A program made the translations under genes and the position numbers. The notes beneath the pieces were generated by a model. It did no database searches and was not told the origin of the DNA. It worked only from the letters and a program-made list of their open reading frames with translations. A stretch of 64,000 bases of DNA from Oxalobacteraceae bacterium OTU3CINTB1 (lineage in GTDB: Bacteria; Pseudomonadota; Gammaproteobacteria; Burkholderiales; Burkholderiaceae_D): NCBI GenBank assembly GCA_024123955.1, contig CP099652.1, positions 6,386,001 through 6,450,000 on the forward strand, given 5' to 3'. Of this stretch, positions 43,523-52,992 are shown piece by piece (positions within the stretch are counted from its first letter, which is position 1; each line of letters opens with the position of its first letter).

Positions 43523-45205
43523 ATGTTGAAGAAATTACGGATAGGTCCCAAACTGCTGCTCGCGCCCGGCCTGGTGCTGGTGCTGTTGATCGTCACCGCC
43601 GCCGCCGGCTACTACGGCATGGTGCGCCAGAACGCCTCGATGCAGAACCTGGTGCAGGTGCGCGCCGAGCGCCTCAAGGCGGCGGCAGACGTCTCCGGCG
43701 AGGCGCGCTACGCCCATGCCCACATCTACCAGTTGCTGGCCTGGGTCAACGGCAGCTTCGCGCAGGCGCGGCTCGACGCGCTGGGCAAACAGATCAAGGC
43801 GCGCCACGCCGGCGTCGAGGCCGGTCTGCGCCGGCTGGCCGCCGAAGCCGGCGCCGACGAGGCCGAGCGCAAGCTCGTCGATCAGTCGCTGCAGTCGCTG
43901 GCGGCCTACCGCAAGGCCGTGCTCGAAACGATGGACATGGCGCAGATGGATCAAAGCATCGCCACCAACTCGATGGCCAAGGCGGAAACCCAGTTCCTGC
44001 AGCTCAACGACCAGCTGGCGAAAATGTCGGCGCTGCAAAAGCAACTGAGCGAACAGGCGCACGCCCGCGCCACCGGCGACTTCGCCACCCTCACCACCAC
44101 CATGGCTGTCATCGTGCTGCTGTCGATCGCGCTGTCGCTGGGCGTGACGATGGCGGTGCGCGGCGCCATGCTGCGCGACATCCGCGGCATCGCCGACGTC
44201 GTCGTGGCGCTGGCGGCGGGCCGCCTAGGCACCGGCCGGCGCAACGACGGCCGCGATGAAATCGCCGACACCGCGCGCATGCTCGACCAGACCATGAGCA
44301 ACCTGACGCAGACCCTGGGCACGATCCTGACGGCGGTGCGCTCGATCGACACCGCCGCCCACGAAATCGCCAGCGGCAACCTCGATCTGTCGACCCGCAC
44401 CGAAATGCAGGCCAGCTCGCTCGAACAGACCGCCAGCGCGATGGACAGCCTGACCCGGGCGGTGCAGCAGAACGCCGCCAACGCCCAGCAGGCCTGCAAG
44501 CTGGCCGCCAGCGCCACCGACATGGCGCAGCGCGGCGGCGCCGCCGTGCAGCAGGCGGTGCAGACGATGACGTCGATCCGCGCCAGCTCGCGCCAGATCG
44601 TCGACATCATCAGCGTCATCGACAGCATCTCGTTCCAGACCAACATCCTGGCGCTCAACGCGGCCGTCGAGGCGGCGCGCGCCGGCGAGCAGGGGCGCGG
44701 GTTCGCTGTGGTGGCGTCGGAAGTGCGCACGCTGGCGCAGCGCTCGGCGGCGGCGGCCAAGGAAATCAAAACCCTGATCGCGGCCTCGGTGGCCACCATC
44801 GACAGCGGCAGCGCCTCGGTGCACCAGGCCGGCGAGCGCATGGGCGACATCGTCGACTCGGTGCGCGAGGTCAACGACATCATCGCCCGCATCAGCGACG
44901 CCAGCGCCGAGCAGGCGCTGGGCATCGCCGAGGTCAACCAGGCGGTCGGACAGATGGACGACGTCACGCAGCAGAACGCAGCGCTGGTAGAACAGGCGGC
45001 GGCCGCCGCCGAGAGCCTGCAGGACCAGGCGGTGCACCTGTCGCAGGCGGTGTCGGTGTTCAAGGTCGAGCCGCCGGCGGCGCCGGTGGCCGTCGCCGGC
45101 GCGGCCTCAGGCGCGCATGGGTTTGCTCAAAAAGCGCGAGCCGGCCACGCCGAAGCGCCACGGCAGCTCCACGGCTTTCGAAATGCCGATGCGCGGGCCG
45201 GCTAG
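43523..45205 (+). CDS. Methyl-accepting chemotaxis protein
   Basis: A 560-residue chemoreceptor. Membrane helix 1 is about 10-30, followed by a periplasmic four-helix-bundle domain (to about 190), membrane helix 2 (about 192-212), HAMP and a long cytoplasmic coiled coil. The signalling tip is at [39 protein letters not shown] (about 355-393 in part). Methylation-type Gln/Glu repeats flank it. The last 32 residues are encoded antisense to the end of the mpg gene, an unusual 99-base overlap. It relays attractant or repellent binding to CheA. Co-transcribed with the Cache protein. Confidence 0.93.
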   Translation: MLKKLRIGPKLLLAPGLVLVLLIVTAAAGYYGMVRQNASMQNLVQVRAERLKAAADVSGEARYAHAHIYQLLAWVNGSFAQARLDALGKQIKARHAGVEAGLRRLAAEAGADEAERKLVDQSLQSLAAYRKAVLETMDMAQMDQSIATNSMAKAETQFLQLNDQLAKMSALQKQLSEQAHARATGDFATLTTTMAVIVLLSIALSLGVTMAVRGAMLRDIRGIADVVVALAAGRLGTGRRNDGRDEIADTARMLDQTMSNLTQTLGTILTAVRSIDTAAHEIASGNLDLSTRTEMQASSLEQTASAMDSLTRAVQQNAANAQQACKLAASATDMAQRGGAAVQQAVQTMTSIRASSRQIVDIISVIDSISFQTNILALNAAVEAARAGEQGRGFAVVASEVRTLAQRSAAAAKEIKTLIAASVATIDSGSASVHQAGERMGDIVDSVREVNDIIARISDASAEQALGIAEVNQAVGQMDDVTQQNAALVEQAAAAAESLQDQAVHLSQAVSVFKVEPPAAPVAVAGAASGAHGFAQKARAGHAEAPRQLHGFRNADARAG

Positions 45206-45694
45206 CACGACGATCGGCTCATGCGCCGGCGACCCGTGGTCGGGCGGCAGCAGCAGGAACGGCGGCGCGTCGAGCGGCAGATTGTTATGCTCGCGCGTCA
45301 CGCCCAGCGCCTGGCATAGCCGCCCCGGTCCGGCACACAGCAGCCGTTCGTCGTCCATGCCGCGCCGCTCGCGCATCCGCTCCAATCCCTGCACCGGTTC
45401 GAGCGCGCGGATCAGCACCCCGGCGCCGTGGCCCTCCTCGCGGCAAACGAAATTGAGGCACCAGTGCAACCCGTGCGAACGGTAGACATAGCTGCGCCCG
45501 GGCGGGCCGAACATCGAGAAATTGCGCGGCGTCTCACCGATATAGCAATGCGAAGCCGGCTCCTCGCGGTCGTAGGCCTCGGTCTCGACGATGCGCCCGC
45601 CGACGCCGTCGACCAGCACCGTCACGCCGATGAGCCGGCGCGCCACCTCGTGCGACGGCGCGGCAAAATTGATCCCTGCGATAACATTGGTCAT
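45107..45694 (-). CDS. mpg: DNA-3-methyladenine glycosylase (AAG/MPG family)
   Basis: A 195-residue repair enzyme that removes alkylated purines. It has the family segments [28 protein letters not shown], with the catalytic Glu, then [27 protein letters not shown], and [14 protein letters not shown]. Length is normal. Its 3' end overlaps the chemoreceptor gene by 99 bases on the opposite strand. Divergent from the HDOD gene. Confidence 0.92.
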   Translation of the reverse strand: MTNVIAGINFAAPSHEVARRLIGVTVLVDGVGGRIVETEAYDREEPASHCYIGETPRNFSMFGPPGRSYVYRSHGLHWCLNFVCREEGHGAGVLIRALEPVQGLERMRERRGMDDERLLCAGPGRLCQALGVTREHNNLPLDAPPFLLLPPDHGSPAHEPIVVLAGPRIGISKAVELPWRFGVAGSRFLSKPMRA

Positions 45695-45966
45695 GGCGAT
45701 ATTGTAAATGCCAATCTGGACCGCGCAACCACGGCCGGGCTATTGAATCGTTATCGAAGCGACATCAAATTTGTGTCACGGGCCAAAATTTGCGACAAAT
45801 TTGAAGCCTCTGTAGCCCCAAAGCAATAAAATCGGGAGAAATTCGCGCAACCGGCGCGCGCTTGCGGCGATAATGTTGGGTACGCATGCTCATTCGCACG
45901 CCCAACATTTGCCCGCGCCGGCCGCCCATCGGGGCCGCGCGCCGCCTTTGACACCTGAAGAACAAC

Positions 45967-46833
45967 ATGACGACAGTTGCAGCCCCAGCCATGCCAGTAG
46001 AAAACGCGGTGGAAGAAGCGCTGATGCGCTCCATCCGTATTCCTCCACGGCCCAGCCTGCTTGTCGACCTGCAGCGCGAGCTGGCCCAGTCCGACCCGTC
46101 GCCGCGCCGCATCGCCCGCATCATCGGCAACGACGTCGGCATGTCCGGCGCCCTGCTCAAGCTGGCCAACTCGCCGTTCTTCGGCGCCGCCCGCAAGGCC
46201 AAGTCGGTTGAACAGGGCATCAACTTCCTCGGCGTCGACCAGTGCGCCGCGCTGCTGACCGGGCTGCTCGCGCGCCAGGCCATCGAAGGCAAGGAATCGG
46301 ACCTGAACGCGTTCTGGGAAGTGTCGGCGCGGCGCGCCCAGGCGCTGGTGTTCATCTCGCGCAAGCTGCGCATCGCCCCGCCCGACATCGCCCACACCTT
46401 CGGCCTGTTCTGCGACATCGGCGTGCCGCTGCTGATGAACCGCTTCAGCGACTACGCCGACACCTACGCCGACGCCTGCCACGAGGCCGGGCTGCCGTTC
46501 ACCGCCGTCGAAGACCAGCGCTACAGCACCAACCACGCCGCCATCGGCTGCCTGCTGGCGCGCAACTGGGGGCTGTCGCCGGACGTCTCCTGGGCCATCC
46601 TGCTGCACCACGACTACCGCGTGCTCGACGACCCGGCCACCGACGACGCCGTGCGCTCGCTGGTGGCGCTGGCGCTGCTGGCCGAAAAAGGCATCGAACG
46701 CTTCCACGGCCGCCGCATGTCGCACGAATGGGAAAAAGGCGGCGCGCTGGCCTGCCAGCACCTCGGCCTGACCGAGGACGAAACCGCCGACCTGCTCGAC
46801 GAGCTGCACGAAGCCTTCCACCACGAACGATAA
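45967..46833 (+). CDS. HDOD-domain protein
   Basis: A 288-residue protein with one HDOD domain over most of its length. Typical segments are PPRPSLLVDLQREL, the IARIIGNDVGMSGALLKLANSPFFG block, AVNFLGL-like INFLGVDQCAALLTGL, and HTFGLFCDIGVPLLMNR. The metal ligands of true HD phosphodiesterases are incomplete, as usual for HDOD. Such proteins act in signalling, cell-cycle or motility control. Followed 15 bases later by the DUF2863 gene. Confidence 0.88.
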   Translation: MTTVAAPAMPVENAVEEALMRSIRIPPRPSLLVDLQRELAQSDPSPRRIARIIGNDVGMSGALLKLANSPFFGAARKAKSVEQGINFLGVDQCAALLTGLLARQAIEGKESDLNAFWEVSARRAQALVFISRKLRIAPPDIAHTFGLFCDIGVPLLMNRFSDYADTYADACHEAGLPFTAVEDQRYSTNHAAIGCLLARNWGLSPDVSWAILLHHDYRVLDDPATDDAVRSLVALALLAEKGIERFHGRRMSHEWEKGGALACQHLGLTEDETADLLDELHEAFHHER

Positions 46834-46848
46834 GACGACCCCACCTAC

Positions 46849-48069
46849 ATGCCTAAGAACAAGCGCCCCGTACCGCGCAAATCCGCCAACTCGCCGGAAC
46901 TCAAGGACGAGCAGCAAACCACCGAACTGTGCGCGCTCGCGCTGGACCTGTCGGACGGTGAATTCAACAACGATATCGTGGCCGAGAGCACCCGCGCCGA
47001 ACTGGCGCAAAAGGCGCTCGACTTCCAGCGCCTGCTGCGCAAGCTGCTCAACCAGGGCAAGGACGAGGTGCTGTACGGCGCCATCGAACTGGCGCGCGAC
47101 GAAGCCGTCGACGGCTACCGCTACCTGCGCACCGCCGTGGAGGAAGGCGCCGCCAGCCTGCTGCTGCGGCGCGAGGGCGCGCCCGAGATGGAGATCGACG
47201 CCTTCGCCATTCCGGTGTTCGTGCACAGCCAGGGCGGACTCGACCCGGCCGCCGACTTCCAGGACGGCGACGCCTACGACGCGCTGCTCGCCAGCTTCAA
47301 CGACGCCGGCCTGGAAAGCCCCAAGGCCAAGGTGGTGCTGGTCAGCCACGCCTATGACCTGACCGAGTTCGAGCGGATCAGCTACGGCCAGTTGCACAGC
47401 ATGGTGCGCGAAGCGGCGCAGACGCTGACGGAGAAGAAAATCACCGCCGCGCCGGCGCTCGAGCGCAGCATGGCGGCCGGCTGGACGCCGGCCGGCTTCG
47501 GCCCGGACGACAGCGCCGTCGAGTTGCGCTTCCTGCTCGGCTTTGCGCTCAAGCGCGCCGACGACGCCTTCTACCAGGTGCCGGCCGGCGAGAAGGCGGC
47601 CGACGCCCACTTCGCCAAGCGCGCCGAGCGCTACCAGAAATGGACGGAACAATACGGCGCGCTGGTGGCGCGCTGCCTGGGACGCGGGCGTGGCGCCGAT
47701 CCGGCCCTGACGCTCAATTTCCTCTACCAGGACCTGTTCTTCGGCGCCCGCGCGCAGGGGCAGTCCGAGTACGACATGCTGCGCATCTTGTCCGAGCTCA
47801 ACCAGGCGCTGGGATCGCACGCGCCGGACCAGGTCAGCGCCATCATCGCGCCGACCGATGTCGACGATGAAATGCTGCTGCGCGTGCAACTGGCGGCCGG
47901 CGCCGAGGTGCTGGCCACGTGCGACAAGCCGCTCGACATCACCGCCGACCTCGAAGTGGAAGTGGACGACCTGCGCGACGCGCTGGCCAGCATCGGCATC
48001 GAAGCGGTGTCGGTGGCGCTGCGTTTCGACGGCCAGGGACAGCCGGTCGATGTGCGCCCGTTGGGGTAG
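46849..48069 (+). CDS. DUF2863 family protein
   Basis: A 406-residue soluble protein of the betaproteobacterial DUF2863 family, recognised from LALDLSDGEFNNDIVAES and AFAIPVFVHSQGGL and from an overall acidic composition. No signal peptide, membrane segment or catalytic motif is seen. A basic N-terminal tail (PKNKRPVPRKS) precedes the domain. It follows the HDOD gene closely and is likely in the same transcript. Function unknown. Confidence 0.7.
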   Translation: MPKNKRPVPRKSANSPELKDEQQTTELCALALDLSDGEFNNDIVAESTRAELAQKALDFQRLLRKLLNQGKDEVLYGAIELARDEAVDGYRYLRTAVEEGAASLLLRREGAPEMEIDAFAIPVFVHSQGGLDPAADFQDGDAYDALLASFNDAGLESPKAKVVLVSHAYDLTEFERISYGQLHSMVREAAQTLTEKKITAAPALERSMAAGWTPAGFGPDDSAVELRFLLGFALKRADDAFYQVPAGEKAADAHFAKRAERYQKWTEQYGALVARCLGRGRGADPALTLNFLYQDLFFGARAQGQSEYDMLRILSELNQALGSHAPDQVSAIIAPTDVDDEMLLRVQLAAGAEVLATCDKPLDITADLEVEVDDLRDALASIGIEAVSVALRFDGQGQPVDVRPLG

Positions 48070-48207
48070 GTGAAACCGCCCGCGACGCAACATGGATACT
48101 CGTTGACAGCACCGGATTAGCGGCCGATACTTTCTCCAAGGCGGAACACAGAGTCCGCTGCCTGGTGCGGCGCCGGCCTTGTGCTCCGCAGCAAAGGGAG
48201 ACAAGTC

Positions 48208-49386
48208 ATGAAGCCATGGGCCATGCTCTGGTGCGCCGTCGCGTTCTGCGTCGGCGGCTGCGCCAGCCAATCGCCGGCGCAGCGCGCGCCGGTAGCCGAA
48301 CTATTCCACGACCAGCTGTTCAAAGCCCCCGCCGCACCGATCGACACCACCGCCATCTTCGCCCTCAGCGACCGCATGCGCGACTACCTCAAGCACAACC
48401 TGGTGCAGCGCGGCGCCGGCCAGGACCCGCGCCGCGCGCTGTTCGACGCCCTCTACACCCGCGACCAGCTCAAGCTCGAATACGACGCGGCCATGACGCG
48501 CAACGCCGCCGAGACCTTCGACGCGCGCGCCGGCAACTGCCTGTCGCTGGTGATCATGACGGCCGCGCTGGCGCGCGAACTCAACTTCTCCGTGCAATTC
48601 CAGCAAATCCAGATGGACGAAAGCTGGAGCCGCTCGGGCAACCTGTACTTCGCCGCCAACCACGTCAACCTGGTGCTCGGCAAGAAGCGCACCTCCTACC
48701 TCGACGGCTACCAGGTCAACACCGCGAATGCGCTGACGGTGGACTTCATCCCCATCCCGCCCAAGGCGCGCGAAACCGCCCGCCTGCTCGAGGAACACAC
48801 CATCGTCGCCATGTACCTCAACAACCGCGCCGCCGAACTGCTGTCGGCCGGCAGCATCGACGACGCCTACTGGGCCGCGCGGCTGGCCGTCCAGGTGGAT
48901 CCGGCCTTCATGAACGGCTACAACACCTTGGCCGTCATCTACCAGAACCACGGCGACCAGATGCAAGCGGAGCAGACCTTGCGCTACGTCTTGCGGCAAG
49001 CGCCCGACAACACCATCTACCTGTCGAACCTGGCGCAAACGCTGGAGTCGCTGCAGCGTCCGATGGAGGCGGCGGCGGTGCGCGAGCGGCTGGCGCGGCT
49101 CGAACCGTTCCCGCCGTTCCACTTCTTCCACCTGGGACTGGAGGCGGTCAATCTCGGCGACTACCAGCGCGCGCGCAACCTGTTCGAACGCGAGCTCGAG
49201 CGCTCCCCCGACTACCACGAGTTCCACTACTGGCTGGCGGTAAGCCAATACCAGCTGGGCAACCTGCGCGCCGCCGACAAGCATATGCGCAAGGCGCTGG
49301 AGAACAGCACCACGCAAGGGCAGAACGCGCTGTACGCCGCCAAGCTCGACCGTATACGCGCCCATGAAGCGAAAGTGATGAAGTAA
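48208..49386 (+). CDS. TPR lipoprotein with a transglutaminase-like domain
   Basis: A 392-residue lipoprotein. Lipobox VGGC puts the lipid on Cys18. The middle part has a transglutaminase-like triad: Cys111 (ARAGNCLSLV), His152 (AANHVNLVL) and Asp166 (SYLDGYQV). From about 190 to 375, TPR units follow (AARLAVQVDPAFMNGYNTLA, QTLRYVLRQAPDNTIYLSNLA, and later copies). The start at 48208 has AAGGGAG and gives a proper lipoprotein signal. Likely a periplasmic outer membrane-anchored scaffold or peptide-processing protein; the enzyme activity is inferred. Confidence 0.8.
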   Translation: MKPWAMLWCAVAFCVGGCASQSPAQRAPVAELFHDQLFKAPAAPIDTTAIFALSDRMRDYLKHNLVQRGAGQDPRRALFDALYTRDQLKLEYDAAMTRNAAETFDARAGNCLSLVIMTAALARELNFSVQFQQIQMDESWSRSGNLYFAANHVNLVLGKKRTSYLDGYQVNTANALTVDFIPIPPKARETARLLEEHTIVAMYLNNRAAELLSAGSIDDAYWAARLAVQVDPAFMNGYNTLAVIYQNHGDQMQAEQTLRYVLRQAPDNTIYLSNLAQTLESLQRPMEAAAVRERLARLEPFPPFHFFHLGLEAVNLGDYQRARNLFERELERSPDYHEFHYWLAVSQYQLGNLRAADKHMRKALENSTTQGQNALYAAKLDRIRAHEAKVMK

Positions 49387-49402
49387 TGGTAATCTGGAGG
49401 CG

Positions 49403-50092
49403 ATGCAAAACAACTCACTACTCGACCACATTTTCTGGCACACGCTGACCGGCGCGCATGCCCAGCACGCCAGCGGCGAAGGCTGCGCGCGCCGCTATAC
49501 CGCCGGCTTCTCGCCCATCCTCGCCTTCGCCGACAGCGCCGCGCCGGACTTCGCCGCGCTCGCGCCCCACTGCGCGCCGGGCGAACACTTCTATTGCGAA
49601 AACTGGACCGGCGCCGCGCCGCCCGGCTGGCGCATCGACGCCGAGACGACGATGTTCCGCATGGTCTTTGCCGGCGCCATGCCGGCCGAAGATCCCGCGC
49701 CCGAGGCGCTGCCGCTGCGTGCGCAGCACGCGCAGCAGGCGCTGGAGCTGGCCACCTTGTGCAAGCCGGGGCCGTTCGGCATCCGCACCATCGAGCTGGG
49801 CGAGTACTTCGGCTACTTCGACGGCGAGCGGCTGATGGCGATGGCCGGCGAGCGCCTGCGCGCGCCGGGGCTGTGCGAGATCAGCGGCGTGTGCACGCAT
49901 CCCGACTATCAGGGACGGGGGCTGGCCAAGCGACTGATCGGCAAGCTGATCCGCCGCCACATGCTGCGCGGCGACACGCCCTTCCTGCACGTCATGCGCG
50001 CCAACCCGGCACACGATGTCTATCTGCGCATGGGGTTCGAGGATTATCTGGAGACGGTGGTGCGGGTGGTGGTGTGCGAAGGCACCAACTAG
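49403..50092 (+). CDS. GNAT family N-acetyltransferase (FR47-like)
   Basis: A 229-residue protein. The N-terminal half is a degenerate GNAT-like domain (IDAETTMFRMVFAG). The C-terminal half holds the acetyl-CoA site CTHPDYQGRGLAKRLIGKLI and the ending NPAHDVYLRMGFEDY. The FR47 form is typical of predicted acyltransferases of unknown substrate. It begins 16 bases after the lipoprotein gene. Confidence 0.82.
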   Translation: MQNNSLLDHIFWHTLTGAHAQHASGEGCARRYTAGFSPILAFADSAAPDFAALAPHCAPGEHFYCENWTGAAPPGWRIDAETTMFRMVFAGAMPAEDPAPEALPLRAQHAQQALELATLCKPGPFGIRTIELGEYFGYFDGERLMAMAGERLRAPGLCEISGVCTHPDYQGRGLAKRLIGKLIRRHMLRGDTPFLHVMRANPAHDVYLRMGFEDYLETVVRVVVCEGTN

Positions 50093-50274
50093 GCGAAGAG
50101 CATCCACTCGGACCACATAAATCCCAAGGCGCTCAGACGCCGGTTAATCGCCCCGCCTGGACTTCATGCGATGTTGGGGCACCCATGCGCGCACCATCGC
50201 CCGGCCGTCGTTAGTAAAGCCGACGCGGACCCGATGGCGCATTTCGCGGCGGCCGATTAGCGCTAAAGGGGGCG

Positions 50275-50280
50275 TATAAT
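50275..50280 (+). promoter_or_regulatory. Probable -10 element of the ccdAB promoter
   Basis: A consensus TATAAT lies 43 bases before the ccdA start, in a 230-base gap that is otherwise empty. No good -35 hexamer is found 17 bases upstream, so the promoter may be weak or activator-dependent, or autoregulated by CcdAB as in known ccd loci. Confidence 0.5.
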
Positions 50281-50322
50281 GCTTGGTGATCACCCACATT
50301 CATGATGCGCAATGGAGTCCAC

Positions 50323-50583
50323 ATGAAACCAGCCCGCGTAGCTTCGCATGCGTCAAAAACATCGCCAAAGAAGACAACCAACGTCAGCCTGGCTACGGAC
50401 GTGTACGTGGAGGCGAAAAAGTTCGGCATCAACATTTCCCAAGTTTGCGAGCAACGTTTGCTTGAGGAGATACAGGCGCGCAAGGAACCGCTTTGGAACG
50501 AACTGCATGCCGACTTCATCGCAACGTATAACGAACAAGTTGCAGCAGAAGGCGTGGCACTGCAAGAGTGGCGCGGCTTCTAA
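50323..50583 (+). CDS. ccdA: CcdA-type antitoxin
   Basis: An 86-residue antitoxin. The ribbon-helix-helix N-terminus reads KKTTNVSLATDVYVEAKKFG, followed by INISQVCEQRLLEEIQ; the C-terminal part ends in the CcdA-like toxin-binding tail (ATYNEQVAAEGVALQEWRGF). The ATG at 50323 has a GGAG site; one 7 codons earlier is less likely. Its stop overlaps the ccdB start (TAATG). The region is less GC-rich than its neighbours, consistent with horizontal gain. Confidence 0.88.
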   Translation: MKPARVASHASKTSPKKTTNVSLATDVYVEAKKFGINISQVCEQRLLEEIQARKEPLWNELHADFIATYNEQVAAEGVALQEWRGF

Positions 50584-50900
50584 TGGCGCGTTTCGATATC
50601 TATGAGAATCCGGGAAGAAACAAGGGAAAAATCCCGTACCTAATCGATGTCCAAAGCAATGTGATCAGCGGGCTGGCGACTAGAATCGTGATACCACTAC
50701 GCACTTTGGCCATGTTTTCATCACTGGCGCTACCCGGCGACCTGTTCCCGCTGATAGAAGTTAACGGCATCCGGCATTTTCTCGACACGCCGCAAATGGG
50801 TGCCATCCCATTAAGTGAACTCAAAGTCAAAGCGGGTTCTGCTGGTCTGCATCAGTTTGAAATCCAGACGGCGTTGGATCGTGTGTTCGGCGCGCATTGA
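50583..50900 (+). CDS. ccdB: CcdB-type toxin
   Basis: A 105-residue toxin of the CcdB/MazF fold: MARFDIYENPGR start, YLIDVQSNVI, TRIVIPLRTLA, LFPLIEVNGIRHFLDTPQM. Plasmid F CcdB poisons DNA gyrase through a C-terminal Trp-Gly-Ile. Here the matching end reads VFGAH (101-105), so the key Trp and Ile are missing. The gyrase role is therefore uncertain: the toxin may be altered in target or inactive. Translationally coupled to ccdA by a one-base overlap. Confidence 0.85.
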   Translation: MARFDIYENPGRNKGKIPYLIDVQSNVISGLATRIVIPLRTLAMFSSLALPGDLFPLIEVNGIRHFLDTPQMGAIPLSELKVKAGSAGLHQFEIQTALDRVFGAH

Positions 50901-50926
50901 CACCGATCTACGCAGACTCCCGCCAA

Positions 50927-51427
50927 TCACAGCAGGCTTCTCCAGCGCTCTAGTTTTTCCGCCAAGGAAAGCGAAGCATGGGCCGGCGAGGTCGACGGCA
51001 GCACCACAGTGCGATAGCCCTCCGCCGCGAATTGCAGCGCGAACTTGCCCGACGTCTGCCCGTTGAAGCCGACCGTCTCCAACAACGGACACAGCTCGCG
51101 CAGCCGCGCGAAGTCGTTGGCCGCCGGCTTGCGGATCGCCGAGTCGAGGCTGCCTTCGCGCTCGCACGCCCCCAGCACATCCCACAGCCCGAACCCATGC
51201 GCCAGCAGCCGCGGCAACCGCTCGGCATACGGCAATTGCGCCAGCGGCTCCCCCGTCAACGCCGACAGGATCGGCCACAGCAAATTGCGCGGATGCGCGT
51301 AATACTGCTGAGCGGCCAGCGAGGCGGCGCCGGGAAAACTGCCCAGCACCAGGATGCGCGTGCGCGCGTCGACCACGGGCGCGAGGCCGGTCAGCGCCGG
51401 GGAGATCAAATCGGTGTCGTCGGGCAT
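50927..51427 (-). CDS. DNA-deoxyinosine (hypoxanthine) glycosylase, UDG family 6
   Basis: A 166-residue uracil-DNA-glycosylase superfamily enzyme that removes deaminated adenine (hypoxanthine) from DNA. Motif 1 is ILVLGSFPGAASL, followed by QYYAHPRNLLWPIL and GLWDVLGACEREGSLD. Motif 2 is the PSTSPAHA stretch. Length matches the family. It is convergent with ccdB and divergent from the DUF962 gene. Confidence 0.88.
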   Translation of the reverse strand: MPDDTDLISPALTGLAPVVDARTRILVLGSFPGAASLAAQQYYAHPRNLLWPILSALTGEPLAQLPYAERLPRLLAHGFGLWDVLGACEREGSLDSAIRKPAANDFARLRELCPLLETVGFNGQTSGKFALQFAAEGYRTVVLPSTSPAHASLSLAEKLERWRSLL

Positions 51428-51556
51428 GTCGGCATTTTACCGGAGCCGGCCACGGCGCGTCGCCGCAGGAAGCGGCCTCGGCAGCCTCCATGAAAAACGG
51501 GTGTAGAATTTACCGGCGGCCAGACCGCGCCATAAAAACAATCGCAGGAGACAACC

Positions 51557-51994
51557 ATGCCGCAACCGCGCACCATCGATCTGTTGCTCGCCAAGTACAG
51601 CGAGAGCCATCTGAATCCTACCAACGAAATGATCCACTTCATCTGCGTGCCGGTCATCGTGTTCACCTTGCTGGGGCTGGTATGGGCGATCCATCCGCTG
51701 GCCGCCGTCGCGGTCACCGTGGCGTCGCTGGTCTACTACCTCACCTTGTCCAAACCCTTCGCGCTGGGCATGCTGGTGATGGCCGCCGTCATGCTCGCCG
51801 TGCTGGCCGCGCTGCCGCAACAGGCGGTGCTGCCGCTGTCGCTGGCGATCTTCGTGCTGGCGTGGATCGGCCAGTTCATCGGCCACAAGATCGAAGGCAA
51901 AAAGCCGTCGTTTTTCGACGACCTGCGCTTCCTGCTGATCGGGCCGCTGTTCGTACTGGGCTTTTTGTACCGCCGCTTCCGGCTTGCCTACTGA
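51557..51994 (+). CDS. DUF962 (Mpo1-like) membrane protein
   Basis: A 145-residue protein of the Mpo1/YGL010w family. It begins with the conserved LLAKYSESHLNPTNEMIHFI (His residues of the iron site) and has GQFIGHKIEGKKPSFFDDLR before the C-terminus. Four hydrophobic segments are seen. Yeast Mpo1 is an Fe(II) dioxygenase that shortens 2-hydroxy fatty acids; a similar role in the inner membrane is inferred. Confidence 0.85.
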   Translation: MPQPRTIDLLLAKYSESHLNPTNEMIHFICVPVIVFTLLGLVWAIHPLAAVAVTVASLVYYLTLSKPFALGMLVMAAVMLAVLAALPQQAVLPLSLAIFVLAWIGQFIGHKIEGKKPSFFDDLRFLLIGPLFVLGFLYRRFRLAY

Positions 51995-52071
51995 CGCGGC
52001 CCGTCAGCGACGCGACATCGCCAAAAGGTGGCAGCTAGGCAAGTTGCCATTAAGCCAGCTATACTTGTTCG

Positions 52072-52992
52072 ATGTCCTCGCCACTGCTCTTCGCTATCGC
52101 CTGCATGATCTGGGGCTCCACTTTCTTCGCCATCACCTTGCAACTGGGCGACGTCGCGCCGGCCGTCTCGGTGGCCTACCGCTTCGGCCTGTCCGCCGCC
52201 GCGCTGTTCGCCTGGTGCGCGGTGCGCGGCGACAAATTGATGCTGCCCTGGCGCGCCCAGCGCTGGCTGATGCTGCAGGGCTGCGCGACCTTCGCGCTCA
52301 GTTACATCTGCACCTATTCGTCGGAGCAATACCTGGTGTCGGGGCTGGTGGCCGTCCTGTTCGCGTTGATGGTGTTCTGGAGTCCCATCCTCAACCGCGT
52401 CGCCTTCGGCACGCCGGTCAGCTGGCGCACCTGGAACGCCGGCATCATCGCCGTCGCCGGCGTCACCTTGCTGTTCTTCCACTCCATCCAGGGCGCGTGG
52501 CGCGACATCATGACCGGCGGCGAAGGCCATTTCCTGCTCGGCCTCGGACTGGCGCTGACGGCCACCATCGCCAGCACCGTCGGCAACCTGATGGTCGTCA
52601 AGGTGCGCGTGGAGTCGTCCAACGTGCTGCTGACGATGGCCTGGTCGATGATGTGGGGCACGCTGATCGTCGCCGCCTGGGTGCTAGCCAGCGGTCAGTC
52701 GTTCACCTTGTCGAGCGAACCGAAGTACTGGGGCGGGCTGCTCTACCTGTCGCTGTTCGGCTCGGTCATCGCGTTCGCCGCCTATTTCACCTTGATCCAC
52801 CGCATCGGTTCGGACAAGGCCGTCTATATCACCGTCGTCACGCCGGTGATCTCGGTACTGTTGTCGATCCAGCTCGAACACTTCCGTCCCGGACCGCTGG
52901 AATGGATCGGCATGGTATTGTGCTTGGCAAGCGTCGCCTGGGCGCTCAAATCCGATTCCCCCGTCATAAAAGAAAGTGCAGAAGCAGCCTGA
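52072..52992 (+). CDS. EamA/DMT superfamily transporter
   Basis: A 306-residue protein with ten membrane helices and two EamA repeats (about 1-135 and 150-295). It has FAIACMIWGSTFFAITLQLG at the N-terminus and RIGSDKAVYITVVTPVISVL in helix 9. Members export amino acids or metabolites; the substrate is not shown. Its stop overlaps the next start (TGATG), so the downstream acetyltransferase is coupled to it, suggesting a shared detoxification or export role. Confidence 0.88.
   Translation: MSSPLLFAIACMIWGSTFFAITLQLGDVAPAVSVAYRFGLSAAALFAWCAVRGDKLMLPWRAQRWLMLQGCATFALSYICTYSSEQYLVSGLVAVLFALMVFWSPILNRVAFGTPVSWRTWNAGIIAVAGVTLLFFHSIQGAWRDIMTGGEGHFLLGLGLALTATIASTVGNLMVVKVRVESSNVLLTMAWSMMWGTLIVAAWVLASGQSFTLSSEPKYWGGLLYLSLFGSVIAFAAYFTLIHRIGSDKAVYITVVTPVISVLLSIQLEHFRPGPLEWIGMVLCLASVAWALKSDSPVIKESAEAA

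Noticed and set aside
50093..50274. Possible small gene or RNA before ccdA
   Set aside because: No frame with a ribosome site and no stable RNA-like fold could be supported; a vague likeness to the loop at 38030 is too weak to call a repeat.
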